Part shown: positions 34,373 through 43,901 of the stretch, piece by piece
Position numbering within the stretch: the stretch's first letter is position 1
How the letters are laid out: the number at the start of each line of letters is the position of its first letter
DNA from: [Leptolyngbya] sp. PCC 7376
GTDB lineage: Bacteria; Cyanobacteriota; Cyanobacteriia; Cyanobacteriales; MRBY01
NCBI RefSeq assembly: GCF_000316605.1
Contig: NC_019683.1
Span: forward strand, 62,001 to 126,000
Direction: 5' to 3'
DNA: 64,000 nucleotides
Program-made: the position numbers and the translations under genes
Notes under the pieces: model-generated
The model's input: the letters and a program-made list of their open reading frames with translations, nothing else
Databases searched by the model: none
Told to the model about the DNA's origin: nothing

Positions 34373-37363
34373 ATGGGAAAAAAACGGTCACTCTTCATTT
34401 ATTTGGGTCTCTCCTTAGCCGTAATTTGGGGACTCTCCGGTCTGCTGTCGACTTTTTTTGCAGAAAAATTTTGGTTCGATGAAATCGGCTACCAAACCGT
34501 TTTCGTGAAACAAGTGTTTACTCGACTGGGCTTATGGAGCTTAGGTTTTGTCAGTTCTCTCGGTTTTCTCTGGGTCAATTATCGAGTGGTTGATCGTCAG
34601 GACTGGAAAGAGCGACCGGATCAATCGGGAGATGATCGTCTCGAAAATGTTCCCCGTCTCCCGATGAAATGGTGGCAACGAATCCTGCCGCAACCGATTC
34701 CCTACCACACAAAAATTCCTGAGTCTCCCACAATTGGCTTCCGTTGGCTACTGTTGTTGATGCTGGGTTTTGGGCTACTGATTGTCTTGATTTTGTTCCA
34801 TTATGGCTCTGTCGTTTGGGAAACGAGACAACTCGATTTGAGTTTGCCACTGATTACACCAGCATTGCCCGACCCCTTGGCTCTCGTTTCTGTTCGGTCA
34901 ATTTTTACGATGCTCGAACAGCAATTTTGGCGCATTGGGATTGCAGGGTTTTTATTTGCGATGATGCTCTGGCGGCGGTGGTGGGCTTTGCGGGCGATCG
35001 CCGTAATTCTGAGCCTCTGTTTTGGTATTGTCCTTTCTAGTAATTGGGTACGGGTGCTCCAAGGGTGGTCGGCGACTCCATTTGGACAAGTAGACCCAAT
35101 TTATGGGCAAGACATTAGTTTTTTTGTGTTTACTCTGCCCCTATGGCAAATCCTCGATTTTTGGTTTGAGGGATTATTTCTCTACAGTCTGATCAGTGTC
35201 ACCCTCAGTTATCTGCTTTCTGGTAATAGCTTTTCCCAGGGCAAATTCCCTGGTTTTAGTCCCGCCCAACTGCGCCATCTGAATTTCCTCTCAGGTCTCT
35301 TATTTTTAGCGGTGGCTGGTCGCCATTGGCTGATGCGCTATGAGTTGCTCTACTCCAAACTCGGGGTGGTTTACGGTGCCAGCTATACCAATATCAAGGT
35401 TGAACAGCATACCGAAGAGATCCTCACGCTGATGGCTGTGGCGATCGCCGTGTGGTGTTTGGTGCAATTTTGGCGTTACCCTTACCGCCGAACTGTGTCG
35501 ATCCGTCGTCGACAACCTCAAGTCTTAAAAGGTGTGGTTCTCTATATCTGTGTGATGGTCGCGGCACTTTTGTTGAAAACCGGTACCCAGCAATTGATAG
35601 TGCAGCCAAACGAATTGGTACGGGAAATCCCTTACCTCGAACATAGTATTAAATATACTCGCGATGCCTTTGGCCTAGATCAGATCGAATCCAAAACCTT
35701 TAATCCCGAAGGCCAACTCACTGCTGCCGATATCGATAAAAATCACCTCACCATCGATAATATTCGGCTTTGGGATACTCGCCCTGTTCTCCAAACCAAC
35801 CGTCAATTGCAACAAATTCGACTGTATTATCGTTTTTCTGACGCAGATATTGATCGCTACACTCTCCGTTTAGAACCAGAGATGCCTCTTGCTAAAGAAC
35901 AATTGATTATGGCGCCCCGCGAACTCGATTATGAGGCGGTGCCAGAGCAAGCAAAAACTTGGGTAAATGAACATCTCGTTTATACCCATGGTTATGGTTT
36001 TACCGTTAGTCCGGTGAACAAAGCGGAAGAGACAGGCTTGCCGCAATATTATGTGCAGGATATTGGGGTTGGTGAGGATGCAGAAGCTGGAAATTTAACG
36101 ACTCTCACGCCGGAAATCCGTGATGCGATTCCCATCGGACAGCCACGTATTTATTACGGTGAGCTGACAAATACGTATGTGATGACTTCCACGAAGCTCC
36201 AAGAATTGGATTATCCGAGTGGTGAAGATAATCGTTACAACACCTATGATGGCAAGGGCGGCATTACGTTTGGCAATCCGTTTAAACGCCTTTTATTTGC
36301 GCGCTATCTCAAGGATTGGCGGATTTTATTCTCAAATGATCTAATCCCAGATACTAAGTTGCTCATGCGTCGCAATATTAATGAGCGGGTACGGGCGATC
36401 GCCCCATTTTTGTATTTTGACCGTGATCCCTACCTGGTGAGTGCAGATGTAGGAGAGACCAATAAACTGGGCGACAAAAATTATTTGTACTGGATTCTCG
36501 ATGCTTACACCACAAGTGATCATTATCCCTATTCAGATCCGGGGGAGAACCGTTTTAATTACATTCGCAACTCAGTCAAAGTTGTAATCAATGCTTATAA
36601 CGGCAACGTGAATTTCTATGTGGCGGATGCGAGCGATCCGATGATTCGCACTTGGCAAAAAGTCTTTCCGAGTCTCTATCGACCTCTTGCTGATTTACCG
36701 GAAGCATTGCGTGATCATTTGCGCTATCCCAAGGATCTCTTTAGCGTTCAGTCGGAAAGACTTCTCACTTATCACATGCGCGATCCACAGGTTTTCTATA
36801 ACCGCGAGGATCAATGGGAGATCCCCAAAGAAACCTATGGTAATGAATCTCAGGCTATTTCTCCCTATTACCTGATTATGCGTTTGCCAACCGCAGAATC
36901 GGAAGAATTTATTCTGTTGCATCCCTACACACCCACCAGTCGTCCAAACTTGATTGCATGGTTAGCGGGACGTTCTGACGGTGATCAATATGGAAAATTA
37001 TTGCTCTACCAATTCCCAAAACAAAAGCTGATTTATGGCCCTGATCAAATCGAAGCACTGATTAAACAAGACCCGATTATCTCTCAACAAATATCTCTTT
37101 GGGATCGAGAAGGTTCGAGAGCTGTACAGGGAAATTTACTTGTGATTCCGATTGAGCAATCGCTACTTTATGTAGAACCTTTATACCTTGAAGCAGATGA
37201 GAATAGTGTGCCAACTTTAGCGCGCGTTATCGTCGTTTATGACAATCAAATTGTGATGGAAAAAACACTCCAAGAAGCACTCAATGTCGTTTTCCGGGAT
37301 GCTGGAGATGATGTGCCTGCAGCTACTATTCCCAGCACAATTGACCCGAATGCTTTTCTTTAA
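34373..37363 (+). CDS. UPF0182 family large membrane protein
   Basis: 996 residues. About seven membrane spans lie in the N-terminal 400 residues, starting with 'LFIYLGLSLAVIWGLSGLL', followed by a large non-membrane domain (about 410-990). 'KFWFDEIGYQTVFVKQ' and 'PYLEHSIKYTRDAFGLD' are hallmarks of this conserved family of unknown function in cyanobacteria and actinobacteria. It follows nadK by 52 bp. Confidence 0.9.
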   Translation: MGKKRSLFIYLGLSLAVIWGLSGLLSTFFAEKFWFDEIGYQTVFVKQVFTRLGLWSLGFVSSLGFLWVNYRVVDRQDWKERPDQSGDDRLENVPRLPMKWWQRILPQPIPYHTKIPESPTIGFRWLLLLMLGFGLLIVLILFHYGSVVWETRQLDLSLPLITPALPDPLALVSVRSIFTMLEQQFWRIGIAGFLFAMMLWRRWWALRAIAVILSLCFGIVLSSNWVRVLQGWSATPFGQVDPIYGQDISFFVFTLPLWQILDFWFEGLFLYSLISVTLSYLLSGNSFSQGKFPGFSPAQLRHLNFLSGLLFLAVAGRHWLMRYELLYSKLGVVYGASYTNIKVEQHTEEILTLMAVAIAVWCLVQFWRYPYRRTVSIRRRQPQVLKGVVLYICVMVAALLLKTGTQQLIVQPNELVREIPYLEHSIKYTRDAFGLDQIESKTFNPEGQLTAADIDKNHLTIDNIRLWDTRPVLQTNRQLQQIRLYYRFSDADIDRYTLRLEPEMPLAKEQLIMAPRELDYEAVPEQAKTWVNEHLVYTHGYGFTVSPVNKAEETGLPQYYVQDIGVGEDAEAGNLTTLTPEIRDAIPIGQPRIYYGELTNTYVMTSTKLQELDYPSGEDNRYNTYDGKGGITFGNPFKRLLFARYLKDWRILFSNDLIPDTKLLMRRNINERVRAIAPFLYFDRDPYLVSADVGETNKLGDKNYLYWILDAYTTSDHYPYSDPGENRFNYIRNSVKVVINAYNGNVNFYVADASDPMIRTWQKVFPSLYRPLADLPEALRDHLRYPKDLFSVQSERLLTYHMRDPQVFYNREDQWEIPKETYGNESQAISPYYLIMRLPTAESEEFILLHPYTPTSRPNLIAWLAGRSDGDQYGKLLLYQFPKQKLIYGPDQIEALIKQDPIISQQISLWDREGSRAVQGNLLVIPIEQSLLYVEPLYLEADENSVPTLARVIVVYDNQIVMEKTLQEALNVVFRDAGDDVPAATIPSTIDPNAFL

Positions 37364-37505
37364 ATCTGTCGAGAACATAAATTCAAGAAAAAATGAGTAA
37401 GCCTGAGTATTTCCTACTATGCAGCCTGATTCGACTTAGTAGCGAAGGTTAAACTGTAGAAATAAGGCTTTTTCTCCTCAAAAATTCATCAATACAGTAG
37501 ACATT

Positions 37506-38351
37506 ATGCGAGAAACTATCGCTGTCATTTTCGATTTTGACGATACCCTTGCGCCAGATAGTACTTCAGGTTTATTACAGAAATTAGGGGTGGATGTTGA
37601 ACTGTTTTGGCGTGATGAAGTCGAACCATTGATTCGTGATGACTGGGATCCAGTGCCAGCCTATCTTGTGAAAATGATCCAAAAATCTCGCAATGGTGAA
37701 GTCCCCACAATCACAAAAAAAGTATTGCAAGATTGGGGGAAAGAATTACCGCTTCATACTGGAGTGAACTCTATTTTTCAGCGGATTCGTGACCACGCGA
37801 AAAAGATTAACCCACGTCTTTCTATTGAGTTTTATTTGATTAGTAGTGGCATCGAAGATGTCCTTCATCACACAGAAATTGCCCATGAATTCCATGATAT
37901 TTGGGCGTCAAATTTTTCCTATGACGAAAACGAGGCGATCGCCTACCCGAAGAAAGTGGTGAGCTTTACCGATAAAACTCGTTATATTTTTCACATTAAA
38001 AAAGGCTTATCGGCGGATGCGGTGCGAGGCAAACCCTTTGAAGTTAATCGAAAAATACCTTCGGGGCGATCGCGTATCCCTTTGAATCAAATGATTTTTG
38101 TGGGGGATGGCTATACCGATATTCCTTGTTTTTCTCTCGTGCGAAAAGGTGGAGGGATTGCGATAGGAGTTTACGATAATGAACGGCGCGATCGCTGGGG
38201 AAGGGCATGGGGTTTTGTGGAAGATGGTCGTGTCTCAAATCTTGTCCCGGCAAACTTTGAGGAAAAACGTGCTTTATCTAATTCGCTGCTAATGGCAGTG
38301 GAAAGCCTTGCCCAAAAGATTTCGCTTCAGGGCAATATTTACCAAGGCTAG
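37506..38351 (+). CDS. HAD-superfamily hydrolase
   Basis: 281 residues. The N-terminal 'VIFDFDDTLAPDS' is the HAD nucleophile motif DxDxT; 'YLISSGIEDVL' is motif II; 'MIFVGDGYTDIPCFSL' provides the metal-binding Asp pair. It should be a phosphatase or phosphotransferase acting on a small molecule, specificity unknown. Two HIP1 sites lie in it. It is convergent with aroA, 24 bp apart. Confidence 0.88.
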   Translation: MRETIAVIFDFDDTLAPDSTSGLLQKLGVDVELFWRDEVEPLIRDDWDPVPAYLVKMIQKSRNGEVPTITKKVLQDWGKELPLHTGVNSIFQRIRDHAKKINPRLSIEFYLISSGIEDVLHHTEIAHEFHDIWASNFSYDENEAIAYPKKVVSFTDKTRYIFHIKKGLSADAVRGKPFEVNRKIPSGRSRIPLNQMIFVGDGYTDIPCFSLVRKGGGIAIGVYDNERRDRWGRAWGFVEDGRVSNLVPANFEEKRALSNSLLMAVESLAQKISLQGNIYQG

Positions 38352-38375
38352 AGTCTCAGAATTAGGCATCAAAAT

Positions 38376-39716
38376 TTAAGCAATCTGACATACATCTTTG
38401 AGAGTATCGACAAAGGTTGGGTAGGAAATCGATGCAGCTTCAGCTCGATGAATCTTAGTTTCACTCTTCGCATTCAGCGCGGCGATCGCCAAACTCATGG
38501 CAATGCGGTGGTCGGTATAACTATCCATTTCTGCACCATTTAATGTGGCACCACCCGTAATTTCTAAACCATCGGGATGCTCGATAATATTTGCGCCCAT
38601 CTTGCCGAGTTCTGCTGCCATTACTGCGAGGCGATCGCTCTCCTTTACCCTTAGCTCTTCGGCATCTTTGATAATTGTGGTTCCCTCTGCAAAGCAAGCC
38701 GCCACTGCCAAAATTGGTACTTCATCAATTAGACGCGGAATAATTTCGCCACCAATAGTGCAACCTTTAAGTTGAGAATATTTCACCCGCAAATCTGCCA
38801 CAGGTTCACCTGCTACTTCACGAGAATTCTCAAGAGTCATATCTGCCCCCATCAATTGCATCGCTTCGATAATGCCTGTACGAGTTGGGTTAACGCCGAC
38901 ATTTTGAATCAGTAAATCTGAATCAGGCACGATTGCTGACGCTACCATCCAGAATGCCGCTGAACTAATATCTCCCGGCACAACCACCTTTTGGCCAACT
39001 AATGTTGGATGAGGCTCAAGCGTCACGCTATTCGTTTCGGAGTCAATCTCTAAATTTGCGCCAAATGCCCGCAACATTCTTTCACTATGATCGCGAGAAA
39101 GAGCAGGCTCCGTTACTGTTGTTTTGCCTTCTGCCAACAAACCTGCTAATAAAACACATGATTTCACCTGGGCTGAGGCTATAGGCGAATGGTAATGAAT
39201 TCCTTTAAGTTGCGTACCTTTAATACCGAGGGGAGCGAGTGACCCACCTTTCTTTCCCCAAATCTGAGCGCCCATCTCTTGTAAAGGTTTAACCACACGG
39301 GACATGGGCCGGGATCGTAATGAGCCATCACCAGTGACCGCAAAGAATCGATCCGAGGATGAAGCTAGTAAACCCATCATTAACCGCATCGTTGTCCCGG
39401 AATTTCCGGCATCTAATACATTGTCCGGTTCCTGAAGATTACCTAAACCCACGCCTTTTACTCGTACTTCCGTGGAATTGAGCTCTGAAATTTCTGCACC
39501 CATCGCTGAAAAACAAGCTGCTGTACTCCGAGGATCTTCTCCTAAAAGTAATCCTTCGATGACTGTCTCCCCTTCGGCGATCGCCCCCAACATGAGTGCA
39601 CGGTGAGAAATCGATTTATCACCAGGAATAGTGACTGTTCCTTGAAGGCTCAAGCCAGACTGAGGCGGTGTAATTACAAGCTGCTGATGGGAAGAAACTT
39701 CGTCGAGACGGATCAT
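38376..39716 (-). CDS. aroA: 3-phosphoshikimate 1-carboxyvinyltransferase (EPSP synthase)
   Basis: 446 residues. It joins shikimate-3-phosphate and PEP in the aromatic amino-acid pathway, upstream of TyrA. '[20 protein letters not shown]' (PEP and shikimate binding) and '[18 protein letters not shown]' are the two family signatures; '[11 protein letters not shown]' is the third. The 'NSGTTMRLM' loop has the Gly-Thr arrangement seen in class II (glyphosate-tolerant) enzymes, though class was not tested. Confidence 0.96.
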   Translation of the reverse strand: MIRLDEVSSHQQLVITPPQSGLSLQGTVTIPGDKSISHRALMLGAIAEGETVIEGLLLGEDPRSTAACFSAMGAEISELNSTEVRVKGVGLGNLQEPDNVLDAGNSGTTMRLMMGLLASSSDRFFAVTGDGSLRSRPMSRVVKPLQEMGAQIWGKKGGSLAPLGIKGTQLKGIHYHSPIASAQVKSCVLLAGLLAEGKTTVTEPALSRDHSERMLRAFGANLEIDSETNSVTLEPHPTLVGQKVVVPGDISSAAFWMVASAIVPDSDLLIQNVGVNPTRTGIIEAMQLMGADMTLENSREVAGEPVADLRVKYSQLKGCTIGGEIIPRLIDEVPILAVAACFAEGTTIIKDAEELRVKESDRLAVMAAELGKMGANIIEHPDGLEITGGATLNGAEMDSYTDHRIAMSLAIAALNAKSETKIHRAEAASISYPTFVDTLKDVCQIA

Positions 39717-40034
39717 GTTGGCCTTGTACTGAAATGAGCGATGTCATATTACCGAATTTCACCAAGTATTGACTATTCACGATGATAAATATTGTGATCT
39801 CACAACACTTTTCGTTGAGTACAAACACTCAAATGAACTCAAAAGTTAAAATCTCATGACTTAAAAAATGTCTGAAATGAAGGTTTTGCGTTGAATGTCA
39901 GGGATATATGATAATTGGGAGATCCATGACTCTCGTTCTTTGTTACAACATTTGTAAGCAGGCGATCGCCGTGCGTCGAAGTCAAACTATGCGTCATCGA
40001 CATTCAATCCGAAGCGCAACGGAGGAGCAACCAA
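39717..40034. other. Divergent intergenic region, aroA / DUF4912 gene
   Basis: 318 bp without a gene. It contains a HIP1 site (39962-39969) and, just before the downstream start, a strong ribosome site GGAGGAG at 40021-40027, 7 nt from the ATG at 40035. No convincing operator repeat was recognised. Confidence 0.7.
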
Positions 40035-41333
40035 ATGACCATCGCAAATAGCAATGGATTCGAAGATAACTTCGAAGAAATGACCCTAAGGCAGCTACGT
40101 AAAGTAGCAAGCAAGCTTGGCATTAGTCGCTATAGCCGCATGCGTAAGGATCAACTTCTTGCAGAAGTTAAACAAAAAGCGAACTACACGAGCCCTAGCC
40201 CAGTAGCCGCGAAAGCAATCACAGAAGAAACTGTTAATCCCGTTAATCGTGAAGAGGAGGAAACCCTAGTGGAAGCCGCAAAATTTGAGCTTGGTCAAGA
40301 CAATCCTGTTGAAACAGATTTAGCAACAGCTGATGAAGATCTTGGTGATCTTCCTGGTGGTTATGGTCAAAGCCGCATCGTTTTGCTTCCCCGTGACCCT
40401 CAATGGGCTTACGCTTACTGGGACATCCCCAACGATCACAAGCAATACCTCCGCAATCAAGGTGGTCAACAAATCGCATTGCGCCTCTATGACGTAACCG
40501 ACATTGACATTAACCATCAATCGCCCCACAACGTGCAGGAATATCTCTGTGATGAGATGGCTCGTGAATGGTATTTCCCCATCCCCGTGAGTGATCGCGA
40601 TTACATTCTTGATATTGGTTACCGCTGTGCTGATGGCCGCTGGTTAAGCCTTGCGAAATCTACAACTATCCGTGTACCGCCCGTTTACCCCAGTGACTGG
40701 GTAGAAGACGTTTTTGTCACCGTAAATTGGGACGAAGATCTTAAAGGCAAGACGGTTTACAATCTCGTTCCCCCTGCGAAGAAGCAAGCTGAGGAAGCAG
40801 CGGCAGCAGCGGCAGCATCCAAGAAAAACGCTATCTACGACGAAATCTTTGGTGATATGTCGTCTCTCGAAGGACGTCACATAGCAGGTTCGATGCAGCA
40901 TGTTGCTGGTTCTGTTCCTCCCCAAGAATCCATCAGTTCCTATGTCTTCCCTTCTGGCATGGGTATGTGGGCTGTGCCAAACGTTTCTGGTCTCAGCAAC
41001 GTCTCTGGTCTCAATATGTCTGGTGCTGGTTTTGCGTCTATGCCTCCTGCACGTCCCCGGAAGTTCTGGTTGGTTGCAGATGCTGAACTCATCGTTTACG
41101 GTGCGACTGAGCCTGATGCAGAAGTCACAATTGGTGGTCAGCCTATTAAGCTCAACCCCGATGGTACTTTCCGCTTCCAAATGTCTTTCCAAGACGGCAA
41201 CATCGATTACCCAATCGTTGCAGTGGCGGCAGATGGTGAGCAAACTCGTTCTATCCACATGACCTTCGACAGAGAAACACCTTCTCGCAATACCAATACG
41301 AAGGAAGAAGCAATGGATGAGTGGTTTGTATAA
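40035..41333 (+). CDS. DUF4912 protein with an N-terminal Rho-N/SAP-like domain
   Basis: 432 residues. Residues 15-50 ('TLRQLRKVASKLGISRYSRM') match the Rho termination factor N-terminal (SAP-like) fold, which binds nucleic acid. A central DUF4912 domain (about 115-240, 'RIVLLPRDPQWAYAYWDI') follows, then Ala-rich and Gly/Ser-rich linkers and a second beta-rich domain (about 340-420, 'WLVADAELIVYGATEPDAEV'). Function is unknown. Very strong ribosome site and codon use suggest high expression. A terminator follows. Confidence 0.85.
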   Translation: MTIANSNGFEDNFEEMTLRQLRKVASKLGISRYSRMRKDQLLAEVKQKANYTSPSPVAAKAITEETVNPVNREEEETLVEAAKFELGQDNPVETDLATADEDLGDLPGGYGQSRIVLLPRDPQWAYAYWDIPNDHKQYLRNQGGQQIALRLYDVTDIDINHQSPHNVQEYLCDEMAREWYFPIPVSDRDYILDIGYRCADGRWLSLAKSTTIRVPPVYPSDWVEDVFVTVNWDEDLKGKTVYNLVPPAKKQAEEAAAAAAASKKNAIYDEIFGDMSSLEGRHIAGSMQHVAGSVPPQESISSYVFPSGMGMWAVPNVSGLSNVSGLNMSGAGFASMPPARPRKFWLVADAELIVYGATEPDAEVTIGGQPIKLNPDGTFRFQMSFQDGNIDYPIVAVAADGEQTRSIHMTFDRETPSRNTNTKEEAMDEWFV

Positions 41334-41373
41334 AATCTCAAAGGTCTAAATTTTAATTAAAAAGGTCTATTTT

Positions 41374-41400
41374 CTCCTCAGTTCTCTGGGGAGTTTTTTT
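41374..41400 (+). terminator. Rho-independent terminator after the DUF4912 gene
   Basis: CTCCTCAG pairs with CTGGGGAG (one wobble pair) around TTCT, followed by a run of T. Confidence 0.8.
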
Positions 41401-41455
41401 TGACTACAGATACGATGATGGATAAGTCGTAAGCAATATTGAGTGGGATTTTTGG

Positions 41456-42076
41456 ATGATGGGCGATCGCCTCTTTTTTGATAGAAAACAAACTTTTTTT
41501 GACCGCTGGGCCCCAAACTACGACATCATTTTCACGACACCGTTTTATCAGGCTGTCCACAAAAGAATGTTGGAATATACTGATTTTCCAGTGGATGGTC
41601 ATGTTCTCGATCTGGGATGTGGCACAGGGAAATTATTTAAACGGTTGGGTAAGCTTTATCCGGAGTTGACGGGAGTGGGTCTCGATTTATCGCCTGAGAT
41701 GTTGCGGCAAGCGAGAGAGAAAAATCTGTGGGGCGATCGCCTAACCTTCAAACAAGGCAACGCAGAATCCCAACCCTTTGAAGAGAATACGTTTGATGCA
41801 GCTTTCAATACTATTAGCTTTCTCCACTATCCAAATCCTCAAAAGGTCTTAGAAGAAATCGCCCGTGTTCTTAAACCTGGTGGCAAATTCTATTTAGCGG
41901 ACTATGCCAAAGGTGAATTATTTCAAGGCAGCGGAACTCCTTTCTCCCCAGGCGGCATTCGATTTTATTCTCGCCAAGAACGCACTGAAATGGGTAATAT
42001 CGCAGGGCTTGAAACGGTCTCCCATGAATATTTAATGTTTGGCGTATTGCTGACAGTCTGGCAAAAACCTCAGTAA
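41456..42076 (+). CDS. Class I SAM-dependent methyltransferase (Ubi/Coq-like)
   Basis: 206 residues. 'VLDLGCGTGKLFKRLG' (SAM loop), 'GVGLDLSPEMLRQAR' and 'EEIARVLKPGGKFYLADY' fit the Methyltransf_11 group near UbiE. It starts ATGATG, and the first residues encode 'MMGDRLFF' across a HIP1 site. Substrate unknown. Confidence 0.85.
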   Translation: MMGDRLFFDRKQTFFDRWAPNYDIIFTTPFYQAVHKRMLEYTDFPVDGHVLDLGCGTGKLFKRLGKLYPELTGVGLDLSPEMLRQAREKNLWGDRLTFKQGNAESQPFEENTFDAAFNTISFLHYPNPQKVLEEIARVLKPGGKFYLADYAKGELFQGSGTPFSPGGIRFYSRQERTEMGNIAGLETVSHEYLMFGVLLTVWQKPQ

Positions 42077-42118
42077 AGCAGTAATTGTCATGGCAGAGAG
42101 CTGAAGATTAAGGAAGAC

Positions 42119-42493
42119 TCAATCTTCAGGTAAAGGAAATCGCACCTGAAAAATATTGCCATCACAATCATGGCCATCGCAAACAGTATGCGACTGAAAT
42201 TGCCACTCTGCTGTCACGGCATTGAGGGAACCACCACGTTTTAGCGCTCGTGCTCTGACCCTTTCGAGCGGCACATTAATAAAAAAGACAGGTTTAATCG
42301 CAACATTAATGCGTTGTGTACCAGAGATATCCTGAAATCTTCGGGGAGCCTGGAGAATGACTAATTCCATTTGATCATTCGCCAAACGTATATGGCCGTC
42401 ATTTTGATCGGCGATCGCCAAGCGGAAAACAAATTTATAAAATTTCGCTAATCGTTTGAAATTGTGAGAGTAAAGTACTAAGCCTAGATTCAT
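42119..42493 (-). CDS. VOC (glyoxalase/bleomycin-resistance-like) domain protein
   Basis: 124 residues forming one VOC module: 'MNLGLVLYSHNFKRLAKFYK' is the first strand-helix, and the 'DCDGNIFQV' end holds a typical metal-ligand position. The usual full metal triad is not certain, so enzyme activity is open. It is convergent with the methyltransferase gene and followed upstream by the 144-residue gene at 42515. Confidence 0.75.
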   Translation of the reverse strand: MNLGLVLYSHNFKRLAKFYKFVFRLAIADQNDGHIRLANDQMELVILQAPRRFQDISGTQRINVAIKPVFFINVPLERVRARALKRGGSLNAVTAEWQFQSHTVCDGHDCDGNIFQVRFPLPED

Positions 42494-42514
42494 TCTTTTT
42501 CGTAACTACAATAA

Positions 42515-42949
42515 TTAAGCGATCGCCGCAGTCTGTGTCATTTGCCATACCAGCGTTACTCGGCCATAACGCGGATCGATTTCTAAGGGCATGAGTTGTA
42601 CTTGCAATGCAGGACGATCACCGGTGACAGTCACTGTATAAGTGGCGCTTTCACCAAGATTTAACTGGCTGCTATATTGAAAAATTTCAGTTCGTTCAAT
42701 CGGTAATAAAAAGTCTGCGGCATCATAGAGTACTGCTTGGTTTTGAAACGAAAATTGACCATCATGGGTCAAAATAGCAGCGGGCTCAGCAAGGCGATCG
42801 CACCATCGCACTGCTAGAAACCAACGCGCCTCAGAAATACGTGGAAAGACTTTGTCTGGACGGGGATGTTCTAAAACACGGTAACCTCCCTGAACCGATA
42901 AAATTGTACCGCCTAAAAAACCGCAAACTACGGCGATAGGTTGGCTCAT
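42515..42949 (-). CDS. Hypothetical protein
   Basis: 144 residues, no recognised family. A Gly-rich hydrophobic start ('MSQPIAVVCGFLGGTILSVQGGYRV') may be a membrane anchor; the remainder is mixed alpha/beta with 'VTLVWQ' near the end. It lies 22 bp upstream of the VOC gene on the same strand, so co-transcription is likely. Confidence 0.6.
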   Translation of the reverse strand: MSQPIAVVCGFLGGTILSVQGGYRVLEHPRPDKVFPRISEARWFLAVRWCDRLAEPAAILTHDGQFSFQNQAVLYDAADFLLPIERTEIFQYSSQLNLGESATYTVTVTGDRPALQVQLMPLEIDPRYGRVTLVWQMTQTAAIA

Positions 42950-43064
42950 AGTTGAATTTCACTCGCAAAATTGACGTACGAAAAAATAAGAAAAGCGATC
43001 GCCGATTTGAGCATACCTTTACTGGAATAAGGCGATCGCAGAAAACTTGAAAACTAGGCTCTAA

Positions 43065-43778
43065 CTACACTGAAATGATAAGAACCACTGTGGTTAATAA
43101 CAATGCCGTTGCAGCTGCCGAAACACCGACTAAAGCACGACGATAGATCTCCGTACTACGATCAATTGGGCCACGACTGATTGGCCGCAATTGACCTGTT
43201 AGATAAAGCTGATCGAGGTGGTTGCTGTCATAGCGAGCCATCCGAGCAAAAGGTAATTCCCCGCTTTCATGTTGCGGTAAAACCCGACGGCGTTGGTAGG
43301 GAATTGTATCTTCACCAAAAGCCTCTAAATATTCATCTGTTGAGAGCAGCGCATCAACAAAGCCCTGGATCCCTTTAGTTGCCAGCACAATTGACCAAGA
43401 TAATTTCTCTTGCTCGTTATAAACAGCTCGACCCAACACCCGCTGGATACAGATCTCTGCAAAACGATAGTTACTATTGGTATCGAAATTTAGGTGGCGA
43501 AATGAATCTGATAAAAGGAGACAACGAATAAAATCACGCATCGTAATTTGCCGATTACGTAGCTGCGATTCGAGTTCCCTTTGTCTAGTGATTTTGAGCA
43601 GTTGTTGCTCGTTGAAAATTTGACGATAAGCAACCCGAATCATGTTGTCCAGTTCTGCATTGGAGGGTGAGGTTTCGAGTGTGTATTGGATCGGCTGTTC
43701 TTCGCCGCACTGCTTATCAAAACTTTTGACCCTGTGATTTCGACTTGTGGGATTGTATGCCAGTGTAGGAATAGTCAT
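43065..43778 (-). CDS. cpcL: CpcL (CpcG2)-type phycobilisome rod linker with membrane anchor
   Basis: 237 residues. A phycobilisome linker (PBS_linker_poly) domain spans about residues 20-155 ('LDNMIRVAYRQIFNEQQLL', 'TMRDFIRCLLLSDSFRHLNF', 'RVLGRAVYNEQE'). A C-terminal hydrophobic segment (about 215-236) replaces the CpcG1 tail. That tail marks CpcL, which tethers rod-only phycobilisomes to thylakoids and delivers energy mainly to photosystem I. The ATG at 43778 (MTIPTLAYNP...) fits the family; the frame is open to 43808. It lies 123 bp downstream of the CP43-like/PsaL fusion gene. Confidence 0.88.
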   Translation of the reverse strand: MTIPTLAYNPTSRNHRVKSFDKQCGEEQPIQYTLETSPSNAELDNMIRVAYRQIFNEQQLLKITRQRELESQLRNRQITMRDFIRCLLLSDSFRHLNFDTNSNYRFAEICIQRVLGRAVYNEQEKLSWSIVLATKGIQGFVDALLSTDEYLEAFGEDTIPYQRRRVLPQHESGELPFARMARYDSNHLDQLYLTGQLRPISRGPIDRSTEIYRRALVGVSAAATALLLTTVVLIISV

Positions 43779-43901
43779 GGGAAAAATGTGAATGTCTAAA
43801 AAGTTCAAGTAAAAGAAAGTGGCTGTAGAGACAAAGTTGCCTCTGCCTCTACGACCAAATGGATTGGCAAAACTTAAAAACTATAAAAAATGAAACGTGG
43901 C

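Noticed and set aside
40644-41258. 204-codon antisense ORF in the DUF4912 gene
   Set aside because: The opposite frame has a clear Rho-N and DUF4912 gene with a strong ribosome site.
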